From NCBI GenBank assembly GCA_045806105.1, contig JBJMJY010000089.1, positions 1 through 8,102 of the forward strand: 8,102 nucleotides of DNA, in the 5' to 3' direction. The notes under the pieces are model-generated. The model was not told where the DNA came from, ran no database searches, and was given only the letters and a program-made list of their open reading frames with translations. Positions 1 through 8,102 of the stretch are shown here, in pieces. Both the position numbers and the translations under genes were made by a program. Within the stretch, counting starts at the first letter, position 1. Each line of letters starts with the position of its first letter. Origin of the DNA: AC-32 sp045806105. GTDB lineage: Bacteria > Actinomycetota > Thermoleophilia > Gaiellales > Gaiellaceae.

Positions 1-2762
<2,762 letters not shown>

Positions 2763-2772
2763 TACGGATCCA

Positions 2773-2803
2773 CAGCGCGGGAGGCCATCTGCCTCCCGCG
2801 CTG
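2773..2803 (+). terminator. Putative terminator hairpin after rpoC
   Basis: A perfect inverted repeat starts 11 bases after the rpoC stop. Arms 2773-2785 and 2791-2803 pair over 13 bp with a 5-nt loop (CATCT); the stem is nearly all G-C. The downstream tail (TGCTAGTTTG) is only weakly T-rich, so termination may be incomplete or factor-assisted. The hairpin fills most of the gap before the next gene and ends about 8 nt before that gene's Shine-Dalgarno-like sequence. The pairing is seen directly; the function is inferred. Confidence 0.65.
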
Positions 2804-2810
2804 CTAGTTT

Positions 2811-2819
2811 GAGGCAGGG
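2811..2819 (+). promoter_or_regulatory. Purine-rich ribosome binding site supporting the TTG start at 2824
   Basis: The sequence GAGGCAGGG lies 4 to 9 nt before the TTG at 2824, a normal Shine-Dalgarno distance. The other in-frame TTG, at 2809, has only the hairpin arm and CTAGTT upstream, with no Shine-Dalgarno match. This is the main reason for choosing 2824. A TANNNT hexamer (TAGTTT, 2805-2810) just upstream could be a -10 element, but no convincing -35 element accompanies it. Confidence 0.5.
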
Positions 2820-2823
2820 TCGC

Positions 2824-4560
2824 TTGAAGAGGCTGCTGGTCATCCTGCTCGCGGCGTGCGCATGCTTTGCCGCCGCGCCCCACCGCGCCGCCGCTGCGGA
2901 CACCTGCGGCGTCCCGAACAAGGGGACGCTCTGGATCGACTTCGCCGACGGGTCGGTCCCGTTCTGGCAGGTCTTCGCGCGCCCGGGCGTGATCGCGGCG
3001 GCGGCGAACTTCATCTACCCGCCGCAGCTGCGGGCGATGGGCGCGAAGACGATCTACTGGGACATGAACTTCCGGCTCCGGGTGGGCACCCCGCTCGCGC
3101 CGTTCGATCCGAGCGTCGTGATCAACCGCGCGAATCGCCTCTACTCGACGGCCGCGACCTCGAGCGGCTGCACCAAGCCGATGATCGCGGAGAACGAGCT
3201 GAACGGCGCGAGCACGCTCACGCCGTGGAGCATGTCGAACGCGCAGTACCGGCGGAACGTGATGATCTATATGCAGACCCTCTCCGCCCTCGGGGCGCGG
3301 CCGGTCGTCCTCGTTCCGAGCGCGCCCTACATGGGCGGTGAGGCCGCCGGCTGGTGGCGGCAGCTCTCGCAGTACGCCGACATCGTGCGCGAGTCGTACT
3401 TCGGCGCGCCGAAGATCGCCAAGCAGGGCGCCGTGGCCGGCAGCCGGACGCTGCGCGCGCTGTTCCGCAAGCGCGTCGGCGAGTTCACCGACGTCGGCAT
3501 CCCGGCGAGCAAGCTCGGGCTGATGCTCGGCTTCCAGACCACACGCGGCTCCGGCGGCCGAGAGGGCGCGTCGCGCAAGGCGTGGCTCGAGCTGACGAAG
3601 CTGCAGGCGCTCGCGGCGAAGCAGGTCGCCTCCGAGGTCGGGCTGCGGTCGATCTGGTCGTGGGGCTGGGCCGCGTGGAGCGCCGGCGAGCGCGATCCGC
3701 TCAAGCCGACCGCGGCGTGCGTCTATCTCTGGGCGCGCGACCCGAAGCTCTGCAACGCGCCCCACGCGGCGGGCAAGGACTTCAACGCCTCGCGCACGGA
3801 GGGGCAGCTGATCCTTCCCGGAGGCACGCGCTGCACGCTCTACGGCAGGCGCATCACCGAGAGCACGGTCAGGTCGCTGACGCCGGTCACCGGCGATGCC
3901 GACGTCGCGTTCAGCGCCGCGTTCGCGCGCGCCATCACGACCGCGCAGGTGCCGCTGAAGGCGAAGCAGATCGTGGACGCGGAGCGCGCGCTTGTCGGCG
4001 CCCGCTTCGGCGGCAGCTACGCGCGCTACGGCGCGGCCCTGGCGAAGGCCCGCGCGAGCCGCTCGGCCGCCCGCGGGATCATCGCCGACGAGCTGCGGCG
4101 GCTCGCCCTCGAGCGCGGGATGCGAGGCGCCGCCCTGTCCTCTGCCGACGTGCGTGAGTACTACGAGACGTACGGCGAGACGCGCGCGCGGCTGGTCGCA
4201 ACGAAGAAGCCCGCGCCCTGGCTCGGCAACCGCAGGCGCGGCTTCGCGCTCGAGTCGGGCGCGCCGCCGCAGCTCTTCACGATCGGCGAGGGCAAGTGGC
4301 GCAAGCTCAGGACGATGCGCGGCGTCTACGAGGTGCGCGCGCTGGACGCGCCGGTGCCGCTGGGCGCGCTCCCGTTCGGCCTCGCGCGCCCCGCGGTCGT
4401 CACGGCGCTGCAGGAGCTCGCGCGGGCCGACCGGTACCAGTCGTGGCTGCTGGCTCGGGAACGCGCGCTCGACGAGCAGGCGCTCTGCCGCCGCGACGTC
4501 CAGCCCCAGCCCGGCGTGGTAGCCCTCACGGACTACTTGCCGTTCCTGGCGGCGGAGTAG
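2824..4560 (+). CDS. Exported protein of unknown function: TIM-barrel-like domain plus SurA/parvulin-like domain
   Basis: A 578-residue protein starting at TTG 2824 and ending at TAG 4558-4560; I do not recognise a named family. Residues 1-25 are a signal peptide (Lys-Arg, then LLVILLAACACFAAA, possible cleavage after the AAAA run near 25), so it should act outside the cytoplasm; six later Cys (28, 116, 299, 310, 337, 555) could form disulfides. Residues about 30-310 alternate short hydrophobic strands with helices (strands near 75-81, 119-126, 160-168, 188-194, 230-237, 276-283), a pattern typical of TIM-barrel glycoside hydrolases. AENELNG (122-128) has Glu candidates resembling the Asn-Glu acid/base position of clan A enzymes. 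Residues about 360-570 look like SurA: a helical part with SRSAARGIIADELRR (412-426), a short segment resembling a degenerate parvulin core (about 453-508, WLG, then PPQLFTIGEGK), a C-terminal helix (522-552) and a final DYLPFL. Codon use matches the neighbours. Both fold assignments are inference; that it is a real exported protein is well supported. No catalytic activity can be claimed. Confidence 0.85.
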   Translation: MKRLLVILLAACACFAAAPHRAAAADTCGVPNKGTLWIDFADGSVPFWQVFARPGVIAAAANFIYPPQLRAMGAKTIYWDMNFRLRVGTPLAPFDPSVVINRANRLYSTAATSSGCTKPMIAENELNGASTLTPWSMSNAQYRRNVMIYMQTLSALGARPVVLVPSAPYMGGEAAGWWRQLSQYADIVRESYFGAPKIAKQGAVAGSRTLRALFRKRVGEFTDVGIPASKLGLMLGFQTTRGSGGREGASRKAWLELTKLQALAAKQVASEVGLRSIWSWGWAAWSAGERDPLKPTAACVYLWARDPKLCNAPHAAGKDFNASRTEGQLILPGGTRCTLYGRRITESTVRSLTPVTGDADVAFSAAFARAITTAQVPLKAKQIVDAERALVGARFGGSYARYGAALAKARASRSAARGIIADELRRLALERGMRGAALSSADVREYYETYGETRARLVATKKPAPWLGNRRRGFALESGAPPQLFTIGEGKWRKLRTMRGVYEVRALDAPVPLGALPFGLARPAVVTALQELARADRYQSWLLARERALDEQALCRRDVQPQPGVVALTDYLPFLAAE

Positions 4561-5728
4561 CGTCGGGCGCCGCCGCGAGGCCGGGCTTCCCCGCCTCGAA
4601 GACCTGGCCCTTGCCCAGCTCCTTCGCCCGGTAGAGCGCCTCGTCAGCCCGTTCGAAGAACGCGGTCGGCTCGTCGTCCGGCTGCAGCTCCGCGATGCCG
4701 GCGGAGAGGTTCAGCCGTCCCACCTGGCCGACGGGCCGCGAGGTGACCGCCGCGCGCAGGCGGTGGTAGAGCTGTTCCGCATCGCGCGCTGACGACTCCG
4801 GCAGCACCACCGAGAACTCGTCGCCGCCGACGCGGCAGGCGACGTCCGCAGAGCGAACGACGTCGCGCACGCGCTCCGCGGTCTCGGCCAGCACGGCGTC
4901 GCCGGCGAGGTGGCCGATGCGGTCGTTGATCGCCTTGAAGTCGTCGAGGTCGAAGATGACCAGGGCGAGCTGCCGCCCGTAGCGGTGTGCGCGCGCGACC
5001 TCGCGCGCGAGCGTCTCGTGGAAGTAGCGGCGGTTGTGCAGTCCGGTCAGGGCGTCGAGATCGGCGAGCCGGCGAGCCTCGCGAAAGCGCCGCGCGTTCT
5101 CGATCGCCGGCCCGGCGCGCTTCGCCAGCTCCTCGAGCTCGCGGATCGTCTCCTCCGCGAAGCGGTGGCTCGGCGAGCGGCTGTAGATCGCGATGAACCC
5201 GATCGGCCCAGCCTCCCCCGGCATAGGGACGGCAAGGCCGGAGTGGACGAGCTCGGCACCCCCGGGCGGGTACTGGTAGACGATCGGGATCGCGCGCGCC
5301 TCGTGGCCGTTCGGCGGCCCGGCGACAACCTGGCGCCGCGCCTCTTCCGCCGAGAGCCCGACCGATGCCACGATCGGCTTCTCGCCGGCGCCGCGCAGCG
5401 AGACGAGCGCGGCGTCGACCCCCGTGATTGCCCTGCCGGCCTCGAGCGTCCGCGAGAGCACCTCGTCGAGGTCGATCGAGGCGCCCAGCTCGCCGAGGAA
5501 GCGGTTACGGCGCGCCTCCTCCCGTGCGCGCTCGAGCGCCTCGGAGAGCTCGCGCACCACCCGCTCCATGCGCACGTTCAGCTCGGAGACGGCGGCGAGC
5601 ACGTGCTGCTGGTCGTCGCGGCCGCGCCGCCGGGACCGGACCAGGACGAGCACGAAGGCGAGCGCGAGCACCGCCGCCGCCGCGCCGAACGCGATCAGCG
5701 CGGTCGTAGCCGTCACCGCTGCCGCCAT
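4526..5728 (-). CDS. Membrane-anchored GAF-GGDEF diguanylate cyclase
   Basis: A 400-residue protein, ATG at 5728-5726 and TGA at 4528-4526, predicted to make cyclic di-GMP from two GTP at the inner face of the membrane. Order: one transmembrane helix (about 9-30) followed by an Arg cluster (31-37), placing the rest in the cytoplasm; a probable coiled coil (about 40-75); a GAF-like sensor domain (about 78-215, ligand unknown); and a GGDEF domain (about 222-378) opening with DALTGLHNRRYF. The active site GGDEF is intact at 301-305 (DNA 4814-4828), with the metal-binding FDLDDFKAIND segment (259-269). RSAD (292-295) lies exactly five residues before GGDEF and matches the RxxD inhibitory site, so product feedback is expected. 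A Pro/Ala-rich tail ends the protein. GAGGGAG on the minus strand, 3 nt before ATG, is a plausible ribosome binding site. The gene converges on the exported-protein gene with a 35-bp overlap and diverges from rpsL. Which process its c-di-GMP controls cannot be told. Confidence 0.93.
   Translation of the reverse strand: MAAAVTATTALIAFGAAAAVLALAFVLVLVRSRRRGRDDQQHVLAAVSELNVRMERVVRELSEALERAREEARRNRFLGELGASIDLDEVLSRTLEAGRAITGVDAALVSLRGAGEKPIVASVGLSAEEARRQVVAGPPNGHEARAIPIVYQYPPGGAELVHSGLAVPMPGEAGPIGFIAIYSRSPSHRFAEETIRELEELAKRAGPAIENARRFREARRLADLDALTGLHNRRYFHETLAREVARAHRYGRQLALVIFDLDDFKAINDRIGHLAGDAVLAETAERVRDVVRSADVACRVGGDEFSVVLPESSARDAEQLYHRLRAAVTSRPVGQVGRLNLSAGIAELQPDDEPTAFFERADEALYRAKELGKGQVFEAGKPGLAAAPDATPPPGTASSP
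4576..4598. terminator. Weak candidate hairpin downstream of the exported-protein gene
   Basis: An inverted repeat begins 16 nt after the stop of the plus-strand gene: 4576-4581 pairs with 4593-4598 (6 bp), one mismatch, then 4583-4585 pairs with 4589-4591 around a 3-nt loop. It lies inside the C-terminal coding region of the convergent GGDEF gene and has no T-tract on either strand. It is the only hairpin I found near the convergent ends. In DNA this GC-rich it may be chance. Confidence 0.25.
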
Positions 5729-5908
5729 CCTCTCCCTCGATCGGTCCCTCGCCCACCCGGCTTACGCCGACCCCTCCGGGCCGTCTCACTGTAGGTCGGT
5801 TCAGGGCCCCAAGCTATGGCTTGAAAACGATAAAAACCCTTGAGCCGATGGGCACGAGCCGGGCGTTCGGGAGAGTCCGAACCCGCAGAGCCATGCGCAT
5901 TCCGCCGT

Positions 5909-5938
5909 TTGACGCTGGGGGGTGAGCTTCGCTACCAT
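5909..5938 (+). promoter_or_regulatory. Sigma-70-type promoter for rpsL-rpsG-fusA
   Basis: TTGACG (5909-5914) is followed by an 18-nt spacer and TACCAT (5933-5938), close to the consensus -35 and -10 hexamers. The start of transcription would fall near 5945, giving a leader of about 65 nt before the rpsL ATG. The position, directly upstream of the operon in otherwise very GC-rich DNA, supports the call. It implies that the str genes do not rely on read-through from rpoC. Confidence 0.75.
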
Positions 5939-5946
5939 CCTCCTCC

Positions 5947-5975
5947 GGTTGGCAGGGCGCCAGGCCCCGCCAGCC
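5947..5975 (+). promoter_or_regulatory. Leader hairpin with T-rich tail upstream of rpsL
   Basis: Arms 5947-5957 and 5965-5975 pair as 7 bp (one G-U), one A-C mismatch, then 3 bp, with one further closing pair (5958-5964) around a 5-nt loop. TTTGTTGTGT follows at once (5976-5985), which gives the shape of an intrinsic terminator or attenuator. If the promoter call is right, the hairpin starts within a few nucleotides of the mRNA 5' end, so it could instead protect the transcript from 5'-end-dependent decay or serve as a ribosomal-protein target. The pairing is seen; the role is inferred. Confidence 0.5.
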
Positions 5976-6000
5976 TTTGTTGTGTCAGCACCCGTCTAGC

Positions 6001-6006
6001 AAGGAG
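6001..6006 (+). promoter_or_regulatory. rpsL ribosome binding site fixing the ATG at 6010
   Basis: AAGGAG is a strong Shine-Dalgarno match 3 nt before ATG. It fixes the start at 6010, where the protein begins with the family's MPTVNQLVRKG. An in-frame TTG at 5977 would add 11 residues and start inside the T-rich tail of the leader hairpin; it is rejected. Confidence 0.85.
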
Positions 6007-6009
6007 CAC

Positions 6010-6381
6010 ATGCCGACCGTCAATCAGCTGGTCCGAAAGGGCAGGGTCGCGCCGAAGGCGAAGGTCAAGACCCCTGCGCTTCGCGGCGCGCCGCAAAAGC
6101 GCGGCGTCTGCACGCGCGTCTACACGACCACTCCGAAGAAGCCGAACTCGGCTCTCCGGAAGGTCGCGCGCGTCCGCCTGACCAACGGCATGGAGGTCGG
6201 CGCGTACATCCCGGGTGAGGGGCACAACCTCCAGGAGCACTCGGTCGTCCTCGTCAGGGGCGGCCGCGTGAAGGACCTGCCGGGCTTCCGCTACAAGGTG
6301 ATCCGCGGCGGGCTCGACGCAGCCGGCGTCGGAGAGCGGCGCCAGGGGCGCTCGAAGTACGGCGCGAAGCGGGGTACCTGA
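6010..6381 (+). CDS. rpsL: 30S ribosomal protein S12
   Basis: 123 residues, the usual S12 length. S12 sits at the decoding centre of the 30S subunit, where it helps monitor codon-anticodon pairing, and it is where classical streptomycin-resistance mutations fall. The whole sequence aligns by eye with the family: MPTVNQLVRKG at the start, TTTPKKPNSALRKV (40-52), EGHNLQEHSVV (70-80) and GGRVKDLPGFRY (84-95). The resistance-associated positions carry the ordinary Lys43 and Lys88, and Asp89, which is methylthiolated in some bacteria, is present. The C-terminus is SKYGAKRGT, without the usual basic KKPK-type ending. First gene of the operon; its TGA shares one base with the rpsG ATG (TGATG at 6379-6383), so translation of the two is probably coupled. 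Confidence 0.99.
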   Translation: MPTVNQLVRKGRVAPKAKVKTPALRGAPQKRGVCTRVYTTTPKKPNSALRKVARVRLTNGMEVGAYIPGEGHNLQEHSVVLVRGGRVKDLPGFRYKVIRGGLDAAGVGERRQGRSKYGAKRGT

Positions 6382-6851
6382 TGCCGCGGCGCGCAACGAT
6401 CCAGCCCCGGCCGCTCGAGCCGGATCCCGTCTACAGCTCGCGCCTCGTCTCGCAGGTGATCAACAAGGTGATGACGAGCGGCAAGAAGTCGACCGCCGAG
6501 ACGATCGTCTACCGGGCGCTGGACCGGGTCGGCGAGCAGACCGGCAAGCCGCCGGTCGAGGTGCTCGAGCAGGCGATCAAGACCGTGACGCCGGTGCTGG
6601 AGGTTCGTTCCCGCCGCGTCGGCGGCGCGAACTACCAGGTGCCCGTCGAGGTGCCGCAGAACCGCGCGCGCACGCTGGCCGTGCGCTGGCTCGTGACCTT
6701 CGCGCGCGACCGGCGCGAGAAGCAGATGTCGGACAAGCTGGCCGGCGAGATCCTGGACGCCCTCAACCAGCAGGGCGGCGCGTTCAAGCGCAAGGACGAC
6801 CTCTACCGGATGGCGCAGGCCAACAAGGCCTTCGCGCACTACAGGTGGTGA
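6381..6851 (+). CDS. rpsG: 30S ribosomal protein S7
   Basis: 156 residues, the standard S7 length. S7 binds the 3' major domain of 16S rRNA, nucleates assembly of the 30S head and lies near the E site; in E. coli it also represses translation of its own operon. Seen here: MPRRATIQPR start, the signature region DPVYSSRLVSQVINKVMTSG (15-34), the GGANYQVPVEV loop (81-91), the RWLVTFARDR helix (102-111), and a C-terminal AFAHYRW. The start codon overlaps the rpsL stop by one base and only a weak purine tract (GAAGCGGGG) precedes it, which fits translational coupling. The E. coli-type rpsL-rpsG intercistronic S7 target cannot exist here because there is no intercistronic space. Only 5 bases separate its stop from fusA. 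Confidence 0.99.
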   Translation: MPRRATIQPRPLEPDPVYSSRLVSQVINKVMTSGKKSTAETIVYRALDRVGEQTGKPPVEVLEQAIKTVTPVLEVRSRRVGGANYQVPVEVPQNRARTLAVRWLVTFARDRREKQMSDKLAGEILDALNQQGGAFKRKDDLYRMAQANKAFAHYRW

Positions 6852-6856
6852 GCGCG

Positions 6857-8102
6857 ATGGCCACGACCAAGACGCAGATCGCACTCGAGAACGTGCGCAA
6901 CATCGGGATCATGGCCCACATCGACGCGGGCAAGACCACGACGACCGAGCGGATCCTCTACTACACCGGCCGCACCCACAAGATGGGCGAGGTCCACGAG
7001 GGCGCGGCGACGATGGACTGGATGGAGCAGGAGCAGGAGCGTGGCATCACGATCACGTCGGCCGCGACGACGGCGTTTTGGCGCGATTTTCGCATCAACA
7101 TCATCGATACGCCCGGGCACGTGGACTTTACGGTCGAGGTGGAGCGCAGCCTGCGCGTGCTCGACGGCGCGATCGCCGTCTTCGACGCAGTCGCAGGCGT
7201 CGAGCCGCAGTCGGAGACGGTCTGGCGCCAGGCCGATCACTACTCGGTCCCGCGGATCGCATTCATGAACAAGATGGACCGCGTCGGCGCCGACTTCTTC
7301 GCCGCCGTCCAGACGATGGTCGACCGCCTCGGCGCGCGCGCCGTTCCGGTGCAGCTGCCGATCGGCCGCGAGGACAAGTTCCGCGGCGTCGTCGACCTGA
7401 TCGAGATGAAGGCGATCGAGTACACCGACGACCTCGGGCAGAACTTCGAGGTCGGCGAGATTCCGGCCGAGCTGGTCGAGCAGGCCCAGGAGTACCACCA
7501 CCAGCTGATCGACGCGGTGGCCGACCACGACGACGAGCTGCTCGAGACCTACCTCGAGGACGAGTCCGCGGTGACGCCCGAGATGCTCAGGCGCGCGATC
7601 CGCGCGGCCACGCTCGACATCTCCGTCACGCCGGTGCTGCTCGGCTCCGCGTTCAAGAACAAGGGCGTGCAGCCGCTGCTCGACGCGGTCATCGCGTACC
7701 TGCCGAGCCCGCTCGAGGTGCCGCCCGTCCACGGGATCGACCCGCGCACCGAGCACGAGCTCTCACGCCGCCCGGCGGTGGACGAACCGTTCAGCGCGCT
7801 CGCCTTCAAGGTCATGTCCGATCCGTACGTCGGCAAGCTGACGTACTTCCGCGTCTACTCCGGCCAGATCAAGGCCGGCGATCGCGTCCTCAACACGACG
7901 ACCGGTAAGACCGAGCGGGTCGGCCGCATCCTCCAGATGCACGCGAACCACCGCGAAGAGCGGCAGGAGATCGGTGCGGGCGAGATCGCCGCGGGCGTCG
8001 GGCTCAAGCAGACGACCACCGGCGACACGCTCGCCGTGGACACGGCTCCGATCCGCCTCGAGTCGATGACCTTCCCGGACCCGGTGATCTCGGTCGCGGT
8101 CG
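6857..8102 (+). CDS. fusA: Elongation factor G (3'-truncated by window edge)
   Basis: The first 415 residues of EF-G, the GTPase that drives tRNA-mRNA translocation and, with the recycling factor, splits ribosomes. ATG 6857 opens a frame that stays open to the window end. Domain G motifs are all intact: AHIDAGKT (20-27, P-loop), RGITI (62-66), DTPGH (84-88, with the catalytic His88), NKMD (138-141) and GSAFK (263-267). Domain II begins near 310 (EPFSALAFKVMSDPYVGKL) and the window ends as domain III starts. AGGTGG (6843-6848) lies 8 nt before ATG, overlapping the end of rpsG. The Ala at the first P-loop position is normal for this family. It is expected to be followed by domains III-V and, in the usual operon, tuf. 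One short patch (about 7071-7120) uses TTT and GAT codons unlike the rest. Confidence 0.98.
   Translation, partial: MATTKTQIALENVRNIGIMAHIDAGKTTTTERILYYTGRTHKMGEVHEGAATMDWMEQEQERGITITSAATTAFWRDFRINIIDTPGHVDFTVEVERSLRVLDGAIAVFDAVAGVEPQSETVWRQADHYSVPRIAFMNKMDRVGADFFAAVQTMVDRLGARAVPVQLPIGREDKFRGVVDLIEMKAIEYTDDLGQNFEVGEIPAELVEQAQEYHHQLIDAVADHDDELLETYLEDESAVTPEMLRRAIRAATLDISVTPVLLGSAFKNKGVQPLLDAVIAYLPSPLEVPPVHGIDPRTEHELSRRPAVDEPFSALAFKVMSDPYVGKLTYFRVYSGQIKAGDRVLNTTTGKTERVGRILQMHANHREERQEIGAGEIAAGVGLKQTTTGDTLAVDTAPIRLESMTFPDPVISVAV

Larger units (their letters stand above)
5729..6009. other. Divergent intergenic region between the GGDEF gene and rpsL
   Basis: 281 bp without a supported gene. Moving right, it holds the GGDEF ribosome binding site (5732-5738, minus strand), an unusually AT-rich island (about 5821-5841), a hairpin with a 6-bp perfect stem (5865-5870 with 5877-5882), three GAGCC copies (5842, 5856, 5888), the rpsL promoter, a leader hairpin and the rpsL Shine-Dalgarno. 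For the minus-strand gene, TANNNT hexamers occur at 5788-5793, 5811-5816 and 5827-5832, but none has a good -35 partner at 16-18 nt, so its promoter could not be fixed. No tRNA or known riboswitch was recognised. Confidence 0.7.

Noticed and set aside
5788..5832. Minus-strand -10 candidates for the GGDEF gene (TACAGT, TAGCTT, TATCGT)
   Set aside because: Each fits TANNNT, but none has a recognisable -35 hexamer at proper spacing, so no promoter feature is claimed.
5821..5849. TTGAAA as a -35 element for a second plus-strand promoter
   Set aside because: No TANNNT-like hexamer occurs at 16-18 nt downstream, whereas the TTGACG/TACCAT pair further on is much better.
5863..5887. tRNA T-arm-like sequence on the minus strand (GGGTTCGGACTC)
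   Set aside because: The loop lacks the conserved A58, and no acceptor, D or anticodon arms or 3' CCA context can be formed around it.
5841..5905. Possible glycine or c-di-GMP riboswitch, because of GGGCACGAGCC and CGGGAGAG
   Set aside because: The partner motifs of a glycine aptamer (CCGAAGG...GCAA and the later CUCUCAGG) and of the GEMM c-di-GMP aptamer (GCAAACC, GCAAAGCC) are missing. The element also lies upstream of the predicted rpsL promoter, so it would not be in that mRNA.
6839..7756. 305-codon open frame antisense to fusA, and a 294-codon frame (4910-5794, +) antisense to the GGDEF gene
   Set aside because: Both are complementary-strand shadows of well-recognised proteins, with biased composition and no domain signal.

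Overview
The window is a piece of a GC-rich bacterial chromosome running from the 3' part of rpoC to the 5' part of fusA. Third codon positions are almost always G or C. RpoC has no large insertion inside the trigger loop, unlike the proteobacterial type, and the S12, S7 and EF-G genes are canonical bacterial housekeeping genes. Together these suggest a high-GC Gram-positive, probably Actinomycetota and perhaps a deep-branching class such as Thermoleophilia. That placement is inference from protein style, not a database result.

Layout. Positions 1-2762 (+) hold the catalytic C-terminal part of RNA polymerase beta'. A perfect 13-bp hairpin (2773-2803) follows it. Positions 2824-4560 (+) encode a 578-residue exported protein of unknown function. 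It looks like a TIM-barrel, glycosidase-like half joined to a SurA/parvulin-like foldase half. Its 3' end overlaps by 35 bp the 3' end of a convergent gene, 4526-5728 (-), which encodes a membrane-anchored GAF-GGDEF diguanylate cyclase with intact catalytic and product-inhibition motifs. A 281-bp divergent intergenic region (5729-6009) separates that gene from the str operon: rpsL (6010-6381), rpsG (6381-6851, 1-nt overlap with rpsL) and fusA (6857 onward, running off the window).

How the parts fit. rpoC, rpsL, rpsG and fusA are the usual transcription/translation neighbourhood. Two accessory genes lie between rpoC and rpsL, and rpsL has its own good sigma-70-type promoter (TTGACG, 18-nt spacer, TACCAT) followed at once by a strong leader hairpin with a T-rich tail. 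The str operon therefore appears to be expressed independently of rpoBC. The two accessory genes are the least ordinary content: an uncharacterised secreted two-domain protein, and a c-di-GMP synthase gene whose control region is shared with the ribosomal operon. No tRNA, rRNA, CRISPR array, insertion sequence or attachment site was recognised.
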